DNA of 64,000 nucleotides from Caldora sp965222765 (GTDB taxonomy: Bacteria > Cyanobacteriota > Cyanobacteriia > Cyanobacteriales > Coleofasciculaceae): assembly GCA_965222765.1 (NCBI GenBank), contig CBDCVG010000015.1:1-64000 (forward strand). The letters run 5' to 3'. The position numbers were made by a program, and so were the translations under genes. This document shows, piece by piece, positions 26,066 through 32,628 of this stretch (its first letter is position 1; the number at the start of each line of letters is the position of its first letter). The notes beneath the pieces were generated by a model that was not told where the DNA came from, made no database searches, and saw only the letters and a program-made list of their open reading frames with translations.

Positions 26066-26137
26066 GCGGGTGTGATGTAGTAGGTAGCATCTGAGTATGC
26101 CAATTTCAGTGCGCGAGTTCGAGTCTCGCCATCCGCT
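26066..26137 (+). tRNA. tRNA-Gly(GCC)
   Basis: Acceptor GCGGGTG/CATCCGC, anticodon loop ATGCCAA with the last stem pair open, T arm GCGAG-TTCGAGT-CTCGC. Confidence 0.85.
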
Positions 26138-26143
26138 TTACGT

Positions 26144-26216
26144 AGTCCTGTAGCTCAGCCGGGAGAGCGCCTCTCTTACAAAGAGGATGTCGCAGGTTCA
26201 ATCCCTGTCAGGACTA
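26144..26216 (+). tRNA. tRNA-Val(TAC)
   Basis: Acceptor AGTCCTG/CAGGACT, anticodon stem-loop CCTCT-CTTACAA-AGAGG, A73 and encoded CCA. Confidence 0.92.
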
Positions 26217-26225
26217 CCAATTCCT

Positions 26226-26298
26226 GCCCCTATAGCTCAGCGCATAGAGCAGCGCCCTTCTAAGGCGAGTGTCCCAGGTTGGAATCCTGGTGGGGGTG
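26226..26298 (+). tRNA. tRNA-Arg(TCT)
   Basis: Acceptor GCCCCTA/TGGGGGT, anticodon loop CTTCTAA, T arm CCAGG-TTGGAAT-CCTGG (TTG instead of TTC in the loop). Confidence 0.88.
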
Positions 26299-26774
26299 CT
26301 TGATACAATTCAACAAGGAGGTTGCTTTCTTCTGAGATTAATAAACCTAACTATCTGTTTTGCGATTGCGCACAATACAGCGTGACCTAATCTTTAGAGC
26401 TTACATACATAGTACGAGAGGAAGAGTACCGTCGCAGCAATGCGGGGGGCGTGAAGCAAGGGAGGCGCAAAGAACCCGATAGGTTGGCTTAGAGGTAGCC
26501 ATCCTTTAAAGAGTGTGTGGTAACTCATCGGCGGAGTTCCTTCTGAGTGATGAACGCTATTGCTCTGATAACTTGCACGCTGTTGTTTGGATGTGCGATC
26601 GCACAAGGCTGTCAAAATATTGGTGCAGCACGTTTCGGAGACAGGCAAGATGCCTGTTCCACAAGAGACAGGCAAGATGCCTGTTCCACAAGAAGCTGAT
26701 GATTGAATTTTGTGCAAATTAGATGCGTTGCGGGCTTATTAATTAATTCATCTTCTAGATAAGGGATTTGATAT
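26299..26774. other. Non-coding gap within the tRNA array, with REP-like palindromes
   Basis: 476 bp without a credible gene. At 26638-26695 two tandem copies of ACAGGCAAGATGCCTGTTCC occur, each a palindrome. The segment 26667-26725 (59 bp) is nearly identical to 30317-30375. Confidence 0.7.
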
Positions 26775-26847
26775 GGGAATGTAGCTCAATTGGCAGAGCT
26801 GGTGACTCTTAATCACTTGGTTGCGGGTTCAATTCCTGCCATTCCCA
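26775..26847 (+). tRNA. tRNA-Lys(CTT)
   Basis: Acceptor GGGAATG/CATTCCC, anticodon stem-loop GGTGA-CTCTTAA-TCACT, T arm GCGGG-TTCAATT-CCTGC, A73. Confidence 0.92.
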
Positions 26848-26875
26848 TCCATTAAACTAGACATTGATAAAAACT

Positions 26876-27415
26876 ATGAGTTGCGAACTTGAAACAATCC
26901 GATTACAGCTTCGACTTTCTCAAATTAAAGATACTCAAATTCTCCACAGACTCTGGACAAATGACCAAATTAGGTATTTCCTATTTGATAACCGAATAAT
27001 CTCGCCAGACGAGGCACAATCATTTGTTGAAGATAGTCTGATAAATTTTGAAAAGTATGGATACGGACTCTGGTTAATCTTTAAACGCAATATTGATTAT
27101 CTTGTTGGCTTCACCGGATTCTTGGATTCAGAAGAAGGAATTCCCAGTTTAATCTACGGAGTTCATCCCGATTACTGGGGATATGGCTACGCAACGGAAG
27201 CTACTAGCGCCGTGTTGAGTTATGCCTTAGAAAAACTTGCTCTTCCCAAAGTGATGGCAGATGTGGATAAACCTAACATTACGTCTGTGCGAGTGCTTGA
27301 GAAGCTAGGAATGAAGCGAACAGGAAGGGAAGTCGTTAATGAGCATCCACTTCTTTATTTTGAAAAATTGCGATCGCTGAAGGTGCGGCAAAGTTGTTCG
27401 CAAGAAATAGCTTAA
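26876..27415 (+). CDS. GNAT N-acetyltransferase (RimJ/RimL type)
   Basis: 179 residues from ATG 26876 (MSCELETIRLQLR); a TTG four codons upstream is less likely. Acetyl-CoA site region YGVHPDYWGYGYATEATSAV and the C-terminal VRVLEKLGMKRTGRE are typical of the RimJ/RimL group, which acetylate protein N-termini or small molecules including aminoacyl conjugates. It lies in the same direction as, and between, the two Lys tRNA genes. Substrate unknown; intact. Confidence 0.88.
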   Translation: MSCELETIRLQLRLSQIKDTQILHRLWTNDQIRYFLFDNRIISPDEAQSFVEDSLINFEKYGYGLWLIFKRNIDYLVGFTGFLDSEEGIPSLIYGVHPDYWGYGYATEATSAVLSYALEKLALPKVMADVDKPNITSVRVLEKLGMKRTGREVVNEHPLLYFEKLRSLKVRQSCSQEIA

Positions 27416-27457
27416 CAACGGCTTCGCTAATACTCACAAATCCTCTTACTCAAATTT

Positions 27458-27529
27458 GGGTGGTTGGCATAGCGGCTGTGCAGCAGACTTTTAATCTGCA
27501 CTAGATAGGTTCGACTCCTATACCACCCA
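27458..27529 (+). tRNA. tRNA-Lys(TTT)
   Basis: Acceptor GGGTGGT/ACCACCC, anticodon stem-loop GCAGA-CTTTTAA-TCTGC, T arm ATAGG-TTCGACT-CCTAT, A73. Confidence 0.93.
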
Positions 27530-27679
27530 CTTTAAGAAAGCTGGGGGAGCAGAGGGAGCTGGGGGAGCTGGGGGAGAGGAATTGGAGCAAATCCTTGCAG
27601 TATTGCTACCCACTTCATCTACTGAAAACTGAAAAGTGAGGCACAATAGTGGCGATTATGTTCTTAATTCATAACAAAT

Positions 27680-27752
27680 GGGTCTGTAGCTTAACTGGTA
27701 AAGCGTCAATCTGGCAGATTGAAAGATGGGGGTTCAACTCCCCCCAGTATCC
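27680..27752 (+). tRNA. tRNA-Ala(GGC), acceptor stem damaged
   Basis: Anticodon stem-loop TCAAT-CTGGCAG-ATTGA and T arm GGGGG-TTCAACT-CCCCC are sound, and ACCA is encoded, but the acceptor GGGTCTG/CAGTATC has two or three mismatches and probably one extra base. The Ala-defining G3-U70 is not evident. Confidence 0.7.
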
Positions 27753-27777
27753 ACCAAACATTGATTGATATAAAACA

Positions 27778-28224
27778 ATGCCAATTTACTTTTATAGCAC
27801 CCGTACACAAACCTATGGTTGTTTCTCCAACTTTTCCCGACATGGTTTTGAGCTAGATGAGCTGTGGTGGTTAACCAGTGAACATTACTTCCAAGCACAA
27901 AAATTTGTCGATACAGATCGTCCTTGGTTTGACAAAATCGGCTCAGTAAAAACCCCCAAAGAAGCTGCAAAAATGGGACGCGATCGCAACCATCCTCTCC
28001 GCAGTGATTGGGAACAAGTCAAAGATGAAATTATGCAACGAGCTGTGTTGCAGAAGTTTAAAACTAATGCCGACATTCGTGAGATTCTTCTGGCCACAGG
28101 TGATGAATTAATTGTTGAGAATGCACCCCATGATTACTACTGGGGTTGCGGTAAAGATGGCAGCGGGAAAAATAAATTAGGAGAAATTTTAATGGCAGTT
28201 CGCGAGATATTACGTTCATCTTAA
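27778..28224 (+). CDS. NADAR-domain protein (YbiA-like)
   Basis: 148 residues, a full NADAR domain: YGCFSNFSRHGFELDELWW near 13, SEHYFQAQKF near 34, GRDRNHPLRSDWEQVKDEIM near 68, LLATGDELIVENAP near 104 and WGCGKDGSGKNKLGEILM near 121. NADAR proteins include the YbiA N-glycosidase that clears riboflavin intermediates and enzymes that remove ADP-ribose from guanine in toxin-antitoxin systems. Located in the sense direction between the two Ala tRNA genes. Intact. Which activity applies cannot be decided here. Confidence 0.9.
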   Translation: MPIYFYSTRTQTYGCFSNFSRHGFELDELWWLTSEHYFQAQKFVDTDRPWFDKIGSVKTPKEAAKMGRDRNHPLRSDWEQVKDEIMQRAVLQKFKTNADIREILLATGDELIVENAPHDYYWGCGKDGSGKNKLGEILMAVREILRSS

Positions 28225-28275
28225 AACTTGTACCTAAAACCTAACACCTAACACCTAACACCTAACATCTAACAT

Positions 28276-28346
28276 GGGGACTTAGTGTAACGGGAACATA
28301 CGACTCTTGCACAGTCGTGACAGGGGTTCAACTCCCCTAGTCTCCA
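28276..28346 (+). tRNA. tRNA-Ala(TGC)
   Basis: Acceptor GGGGACT/AGTCTCC, anticodon stem-loop CGACT-CTTGCAC-AGTCG, T arm AGGGG-TTCAACT-CCCCT. Preceded by ACCTAAC short repeats. Confidence 0.88.
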
Positions 28347-28357
28347 TTATCGAAAAT

Positions 28358-28433
28358 GGTGTCTGAAGTCGAAGAGGTCGAGACGCTAGCCTGTGAAGCT
28401 AGTCATTAGCGGGTTCGAGTCCCGTCAGACACC
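28358..28433 (+). tRNA. tRNA-His(GTG)
   Basis: Extra G-1 (28358) opposite C73, the hallmark of His. Acceptor GTGTCTG/CAGACAC, anticodon stem-loop CTAGC-CTGTGAA-GCTAG. Confidence 0.95.
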
Positions 28434-28437
28434 CTGT

Positions 28438-28524
28438 GGAAGATGCCGCTGAATGGACGGCAAGCGGTCTTGAAAACCGTGGTACGGCAGCGATGTCGTA
28501 GGGGTTCGATTCCTCCATCTTCCT
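28438..28524 (+). tRNA. tRNA-Ser(TGA)
   Basis: Class II with long variable arm. Acceptor GGAAGAT/ATCTTCC, anticodon stem-loop GCGGT-CTTGAAA-ACCGT. Confidence 0.92.
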
Positions 28525-28528
28525 TTAC

Positions 28529-28600
28529 CCACCGGAAGCCGAGAAGCGAGGCACTGTGCTGATAACGCAGGGGTAGAAGGGGCAGTACCTTCCCGGTGGA
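28529..28600 (+). tRNA. tRNA-Ile(GAT) with atypical T loop
   Basis: Acceptor CCACCGG/CCGGTGG, anticodon stem-loop CTGTG-CTGATAA-CGCAG, T stem GAAGG/CCTTC closing GGCAGTA instead of TTCRANN. Last gene of the array. Confidence 0.8.
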
Positions 28601-28799
28601 TTGCTTACAGGTAGATTTTCTATGCAGTAATTTGTCTGGACGGAAATGTGTTGATGGGACTTAGACAATTTTTTCCTGGCAAAATGGCTGAAAGCCTTGT
28701 ACAGAAAGCTTTTTGCTCGATTTATCCAGCAGCTAACTTTTCAAATGAGCGAACGGTGAGCTGTAACCCTTGCATTGTAAGACTTTTAGTTGAGGGCAA

Positions 28800-28836
28800 A
28801 TGAGGATTCTGCTTGATACGCATTCAATGGATTGGA
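28800..28836 (+). pseudogene. PIN-domain (VapC-like) toxin N-terminal stub 1
   Basis: ATG at 28800 begins MRILLDTHSMDW, the standard start of a VapC-type PIN toxin, but homology is lost after about 12 codons. The rest of 28601-28927 holds no gene. The same stub follows both Phd genes (30228, 32532). Confidence 0.55.
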
Positions 28837-28927
28837 GTGCTATATTACAAATGCGGTATAAGATTTATCGATAGGGGTGTTAAGCCACAACTGCGGCGCA
28901 ATTAATAGTTAGACGAAAGAAGCCTTA

Positions 28928-29809
28928 ATGAGTGAAACTGTTTTCATAAACTACCGTCGAGATGATTCAGCAGCAGAATCAATGTTGATCGCGAAAGCAA
29001 TTCGTGCTGTCGTTGGCAACAATAATGTTTTTATGGATTCCTCGTCAATCGAGTACGGTGCTCTTTGGCCTGAACATATTAAGTCAGCCCTACTTGGATC
29101 GCGATACGTGCTTGCAGTCATTGGTCCTGAATGGTTACGTGCAGGTAGCGACGAATGGGGACAACGTAGAATCGACAAAACTACTGATTGGGTTCGCCTT
29201 GAGCTTGAAACAGCACTGAATGATGGAAACAAGACAGTAATTCCTGTTTTGATTCGTGGAGGTCGCATACCTCCTGCAAACGTTCTGCCGGAAAAACTTG
29301 CGCCGCTTTCGATTCGTCAAGCTATTGAGTTGCGACGGGATTACTGGGCTCACGACATCAAGCTCCTCACTGCCCAAATTAATAAGACATCAGCCAAAGT
29401 CAAAGATTATCAGGAGGCATCAAGTCCATATCCTACAAACGTGCCGGTTGGCCCTGACGCAATCGATGAAGCAAAACTCGATTCAATTCTCTTGGATGAG
29501 CTAAAGGCTTGGTCAAAGGTAGTATCTCCTCTACCTGAAGACACGCAGCAAGTTCGTATTGAGTTGTTTCGTGAATATAAGTTTCGGTCATTTCAGAATG
29601 CTATTGGATTTATGAACCAAGTTGCACCAGGGTGTGATATGGCAAATCATCATCCACGATGGGAAAACTTATGGAAGACAGTGCGCATATACTTGACCAC
29701 ATGGGATATAGGACATCGTATCAGCGATCGCGATGTTCAACTAGCACGATACTTTGATCGTGCATATGCGGAATACCCTGAGCGTGCGCAAAGCAAGAAA
29801 GCCAACTAG
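28928..29809 (+). CDS. TIR domain fused to a pterin-4a-carbinolamine dehydratase-like domain
   Basis: 293 residues. Residues 1-150 are a TIR domain: ETVFINYRRDDS, BB-loop region MDSSSIEYGALWPEHI, and WVRLELETAL with the probable catalytic Glu92, as in NAD-cleaving bacterial TIRs. Residues about 185-285 match pterin-4a-carbinolamine dehydratase (PCD/DCoH): FREYKFRSFQNAIGFMNQVA, the HHP signature at 241-243 (HHPRWENLWKTV), and ISDRDVQLARYF. The third catalytic His, in STHE or TTHD of known enzymes, is Trp259 here (LTTWDIG). No signal peptide. It follows the tRNA array by 327 bp with no companion cyclase or helicase. Domain calls are confident; the role (perhaps pterin- or dimer-gated NADase in defence) is inference. 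Confidence 0.85.
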   Translation: MSETVFINYRRDDSAAESMLIAKAIRAVVGNNNVFMDSSSIEYGALWPEHIKSALLGSRYVLAVIGPEWLRAGSDEWGQRRIDKTTDWVRLELETALNDGNKTVIPVLIRGGRIPPANVLPEKLAPLSIRQAIELRRDYWAHDIKLLTAQINKTSAKVKDYQEASSPYPTNVPVGPDAIDEAKLDSILLDELKAWSKVVSPLPEDTQQVRIELFREYKFRSFQNAIGFMNQVAPGCDMANHHPRWENLWKTVRIYLTTWDIGHRISDRDVQLARYFDRAYAEYPERAQSKKAN

Positions 29810-29994
29810 TGCAAGAAGGCAGAGGGCAGAGGGCAGAAGGCAGAAGGAAAGAACGCTTGTGTCAAGTAAGCTTTTTTACCTTTTTTAACTGACGGGTTAT
29901 TTCCGCCGCGCTGCACTAGAGTCAAACACTGTCTAACAAATCGCTCGATTGGTGTGGTCGCTCCAATAGATGATCTAGAAAATGAAGTATGTTC

Positions 29995-30231
29995 ATGGTG
30001 AATATAACTGTGGATGAAATACAACGTGATCCCCTAAAATACCTGCGTCAAGTAGAAGCAGGTGAAACTATTGTAATTGTGCGCTTTAATCAACCGATCG
30101 CTGAACTTAGACCTATTGCTAGTAGTAAGCAACTGCGACCATTTGGTTTGTGTGCAGGTGAGTTTACTGTTCCAGATGATTTTGATGCTCCTTTACCAGA
30201 AGATATTCTCAGTTCATTCGAGGGTAAATGA
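29995..30231 (+). CDS. Phd/YefM-type antitoxin
   Basis: 78 residues: MVNITVDEIQRDPLKYLRQV, AGETIVIVRFNQPIAELRPI and a flexible tail ending LPEDILSSFEGK. Phd-type antitoxins bind DNA with the N-terminus and the toxin with the tail. ATG 29995 aligns with family starts; an ATG two codons upstream is possible. Its stop overlaps the ATG of a truncated PIN toxin, so the antitoxin is orphaned. Confidence 0.85.
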   Translation: MVNITVDEIQRDPLKYLRQVEAGETIVIVRFNQPIAELRPIASSKQLRPFGLCAGEFTVPDDFDAPLPEDILSSFEGK

Positions 30232-30260
30232 GGATTCTGCTGGATATGCATATATTATGA
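30228..30260 (+). pseudogene. PIN-domain toxin stub 2
   Basis: MRILLDMHIL then stop: the first ten codons of a VapC-like PIN toxin, overlapping the antitoxin stop by ATGA. What follows is non-coding, with GCGAGCATCTTGCTCGC and the shared 59-bp repeat. Confidence 0.65.
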
Positions 30261-30316
30261 CATTTCAGAATGATCGAATAGAGTAGTGCGAGCATCTTGC
30301 TCGCGCGTTTTGGATT

Positions 30317-30375
30317 GACAGGCAAGATGCCTGTTCCACAAGAAACTGATGATTGAATTTGGTGCAAATTAGATG
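30317..30375. repeat. 59-bp dispersed repeat with ACAGGC..GCCTGT palindrome
   Basis: Nearly identical to 26667-26725 (about two differences). Contains the palindrome ACAGGCAAGATGCCTGT followed by TCCACAAG. The palindrome class resembles the 102-bp repeats at 62.8-63.5 kb. Confidence 0.85.
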
Positions 30376-30665
30376 TGAAAAAGATATCTACGATAATTTT
30401 CAATCGCATTGCAAAAACTGTTAAGGCTATTGAGTAAAGCATTGTAGTAAGGATAAGCATCATCCCGCTGACTCTGAACCTGAGCATACAAGAGCAGTTC
30501 TGGCTCTACAACTAAATGCTCTTTGGGGACATCTAAACCTGCTGTGGTTAGGCGCTCTGAGGCGATCGCTACTAATAAAGCCCCAATCGTATCAGTCTTG
30601 CCGTTATGAAGATCGTCTAGTCCAGTTAGAATCAGGTCTGCTCCTGGTAATTGATTCAAGTTCAT
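30369..30665 (-). CDS. Small protein of unknown function, partner of a nucleotidyltransferase-like gene
   Basis: 98 residues, MNLNQLPGADLILTGLDDLH start, soluble. I recognise it only as a conserved cyanobacterial family that accompanies DUF6036-type nucleotidyltransferases; the ATG follows the stop of such a gene directly (TAA-ATG), showing coupling. That upstream partner is truncated. Possibly an antitoxin-like partner; not shown. Confidence 0.6.
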   Translation of the reverse strand: MNLNQLPGADLILTGLDDLHNGKTDTIGALLVAIASERLTTAGLDVPKEHLVVEPELLLYAQVQSQRDDAYPYYNALLNSLNSFCNAIENYRRYLFHI

Positions 30666-30950
30666 TTATCTTTCTTCTTCCCCTTCAAACTGTTCAATAA
30701 ACGTTTCAACCCTTCTTCTCAGTGCATCAGGGGCAAGCGAAGGGAAGCGAATTAGTTCAGGCTCAATGGATTCAAAACAATCGAGTAATTCTTGTAGCGA
30801 AAATAGTTTCTGTTTGTACATAGCTTGAACATCATTAATATCGCGGTCAAAGCCCCTTGATAGTTTAGAGAGAGCTTGAGCTGTGAAGTCATAATGATAG
30901 AAGGAGATTTGTCCCTCGCCCAGAATACAAGATATGCGATCGCTATCTAC
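30666..30950 (-). pseudogene. C-terminal half of a DUF6036-like nucleotidyltransferase
   Basis: The minus frame from about 30950 reads DRISCILGEGQISFYHYDFT, AQALSKLSRGFDRDINDVQA, LLDCFESIEPELIRFPSLAP and ends GEEER-stop at 30666. This matches the C-terminus of DUF6036 nucleotidyltransferase-fold proteins (related to AbiEii-type toxins). The N-terminal catalytic half is absent; the ParE-type gene at 30947 begins where homology stops. Confidence 0.6.
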
Positions 30951-31240
30951 TTAATTCGTTCTTGCCAATATTCGGGTTTTCTACTAGCGTGCATGACAGC
31001 GACAATCAGAATATAATCTTCCTCGATCGCGTACAAAATTGCGTAGGAAAATTTTGGAGTCAAGCAACGACGAACAGTGTCCTTTATTACAGGCCAACGC
31101 CTGGGAAATTCAATAACTTTAAAAATAGCATTCTCGACTGAATTAATAAAGTCCTGTGCTAGTTCTTTGTTGCGTTCGGCATAAAACTCAACCGCTTGAG
31201 AATATTCGGTTAGTGCTTCTGGATGAAAAACATATTTCAT
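30947..31240 (-). CDS. RelE/ParE-family toxin
   Basis: 97 residues with the RelE/ParE fold pattern: MKYVFHPEALTEYSQAVEFY, FINSVENAIFKVIEFPRRWP, VRRCLTPKFSYAILYAIEED and VAVMHASRKPEYWQERI. ParE-type toxins poison gyrase, RelE types cleave mRNA on ribosomes. It overlaps the upstream antitoxin by four bases (31237-31240). Intact. Confidence 0.88.
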   Translation of the reverse strand: MKYVFHPEALTEYSQAVEFYAERNKELAQDFINSVENAIFKVIEFPRRWPVIKDTVRRCLTPKFSYAILYAIEEDYILIVAVMHASRKPEYWQERIK

Positions 31241-31482
31241 GATTCTAACAATTGTCGAACTCGAGCGAGTGCTTCCTCTCCCGGAATGGCTTTTACTGCA
31301 CCGCTTCGGATTTCATCTATACGTTTTTTTGCCTCTTCAATCCAAAGTTCTTGAATTGTTTCATCAATGTGAGTTGTATCTTCATCAAAATCTAGACTTT
31401 TCACCAACTTCTCTACCAAAAGCACTCTGGAAGCATTCGGTAAAGTCAGAGCTTCATTGAAAATTTCATCAACAGTCCGCAT
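31237..31482 (-). CDS. Addiction-module antitoxin of the ParE-partner family
   Basis: 81 residues, MRTVDEIFNEALTLPNASRV then LVEKLVKSLDFDED and a helical C-terminus with EALARVRQLLES. This is the small helical antitoxin family usually paired with RelE/ParE toxins, as it is here. Intact, first gene of the pair. Confidence 0.85.
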   Translation of the reverse strand: MRTVDEIFNEALTLPNASRVLLVEKLVKSLDFDEDTTHIDETIQELWIEEAKKRIDEIRSGAVKAIPGEEALARVRQLLES

Positions 31483-31686
31483 AACTCAATTTCTCCAAAA
31501 TTCAATCTTGCTAGGAAGTAAATTTTACATAGGTTTAATTTCTGGATATTCAATACCATTATACTAATATTAAAAGAGTGCGATCAGATACGACACCAGT
31601 GGAGCTGATATAGTTGCAGAGCAAGCTTGCGCTATCGCACTAGAATATAATTGAAATAGTTCTTCACCTCTTGGCAACCTATACTA

Positions 31687-31950
31687 ATGCTGAAAACCGT
31701 CGAAGGTATTTATCAAAATGGACAAATTGAACTTACTGAGCTTCCGCAAGATGTAAGTAACGATACTCAAGTTCTTGTTACCTTTCTTGAACCTAGCAAA
31801 CTTGACTCTACCAAACTGCGGCAGCTTATTGAACAACTAGAGACGATCTCAGGAATCCAACAAGGCTTCGAGGAAGTCAATGCTGGACAAACACGCCCGA
31901 TTGGTGATTTTATCGAACAAATGCAACAAAAGTATGACATTTCAGGTTGA
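31687..31950 (+). CDS. Antitoxin-like small protein
   Basis: 87 residues: an N-terminal beta strand part (LKTVEGIYQNGQIELTELP, TQVLVTFLEP) resembling DUF104/AbrB-like antitoxins, then a helical tail. Overlaps the downstream RelE-type gene by 17 bp. Divergent from the antitoxin at 31482 across a 204-bp gap that must hold both promoters. Confidence 0.65.
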   Translation: MLKTVEGIYQNGQIELTELPQDVSNDTQVLVTFLEPSKLDSTKLRQLIEQLETISGIQQGFEEVNAGQTRPIGDFIEQMQQKYDISG

Positions 31951-32263
31951 AATTACCCCAATCGCGGAAGCCCAAATTGAGCAAGCCTATCGCTGGCATC
32001 GAGAGCGAAATCCTGAATTTGCTGATCGCTGGTTTCGAGGATTAATGAATGCCATTGCAACTCTACAGGAAAAACCTCGACGCTGTGCTTTAGCTGTCGA
32101 ACATGAAATTTTTTCATAAGAAGTAAGACAACTGCTCTACGGAAAGTCTAAAAACATCTACCGAGTACTATTTACTGTTCAAGATACTATGGTTTATGTG
32201 TTGTACGTTCGCCATAGTTCTCAGGCTCCAATGACTATAGATGATTTGGAAAATGAAGTCTAG
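31934..32263 (+). pseudogene. RelE-type toxin with an in-frame stop
   Basis: MTFQVEITPIAEAQIEQAYR, WHRERNPEFADRWFRGLMNA and then TAA at 32117-32119; the same frame continues EVRQLLYGKSKNIYRVLFTV, YVLYVRHSSQAP to a stop at 32261. A single base change (for example GAA to TAA) would account for it. The C-terminal half holds the basic and Tyr/His residues needed for RelE activity, so the toxin is silenced while its antitoxin gene is intact. Confidence 0.8.
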
Positions 32264-32301
32264 ATGTCCAGGGAGTATGATCTCTTAGAGGTATTTGAAT
32301 G

Positions 32302-32534
32302 ATGAATATAACTGTTGATGAAATACAACGTAATCCCCTAAAATACCTACGTCAAGTAGAAGCAGGCGAAACTATCTATAATTATGCGTTTTAATCAACC
32401 GATAGCTGAACTTAGACCTATTATTAGTAGTAAGCAACTGCGACCATTTGGTTTGTGTGCAGGTGAGTTTACTGTTCCAGATGATTTTGATGCTCCTTTA
32501 CAGAAGATCTTCTCAGTTCATTCGAGGCTAAATG
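32302..32534 (+). pseudogene. Second Phd-type antitoxin copy, frameshifted, with PIN stub 3
   Basis: Near-duplicate of 29995-30231: MNITVDEIQRNPLKYLRQVE, then an insertion at ACTATCTATAATTATGCG shifts the frame, after which FNQPIAELRPIISSKQLRPF and FTVPDDFDAPL are recovered, and a second small deletion follows near 32500. Directly behind it ATG 32532 gives MRILLYW, the third PIN-toxin stub. Confidence 0.75.
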
Positions 32535-32628
32535 AGGATTCTGCTATATTGGTAAAGTTTCCTCTTGCCAGCATACAAGATATTAGATCGCAGTATAATT
32601 TAACACCTAACACTTGTAGAAAAATTCT

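Noticed and set aside
21628..28600. Intact prophage containing the tRNAs
   Set aside because: No capsid, tail, terminase, integrase or lysis gene was seen; only phage-like cargo (HNH remnants, tRNAs, macro, NADAR).
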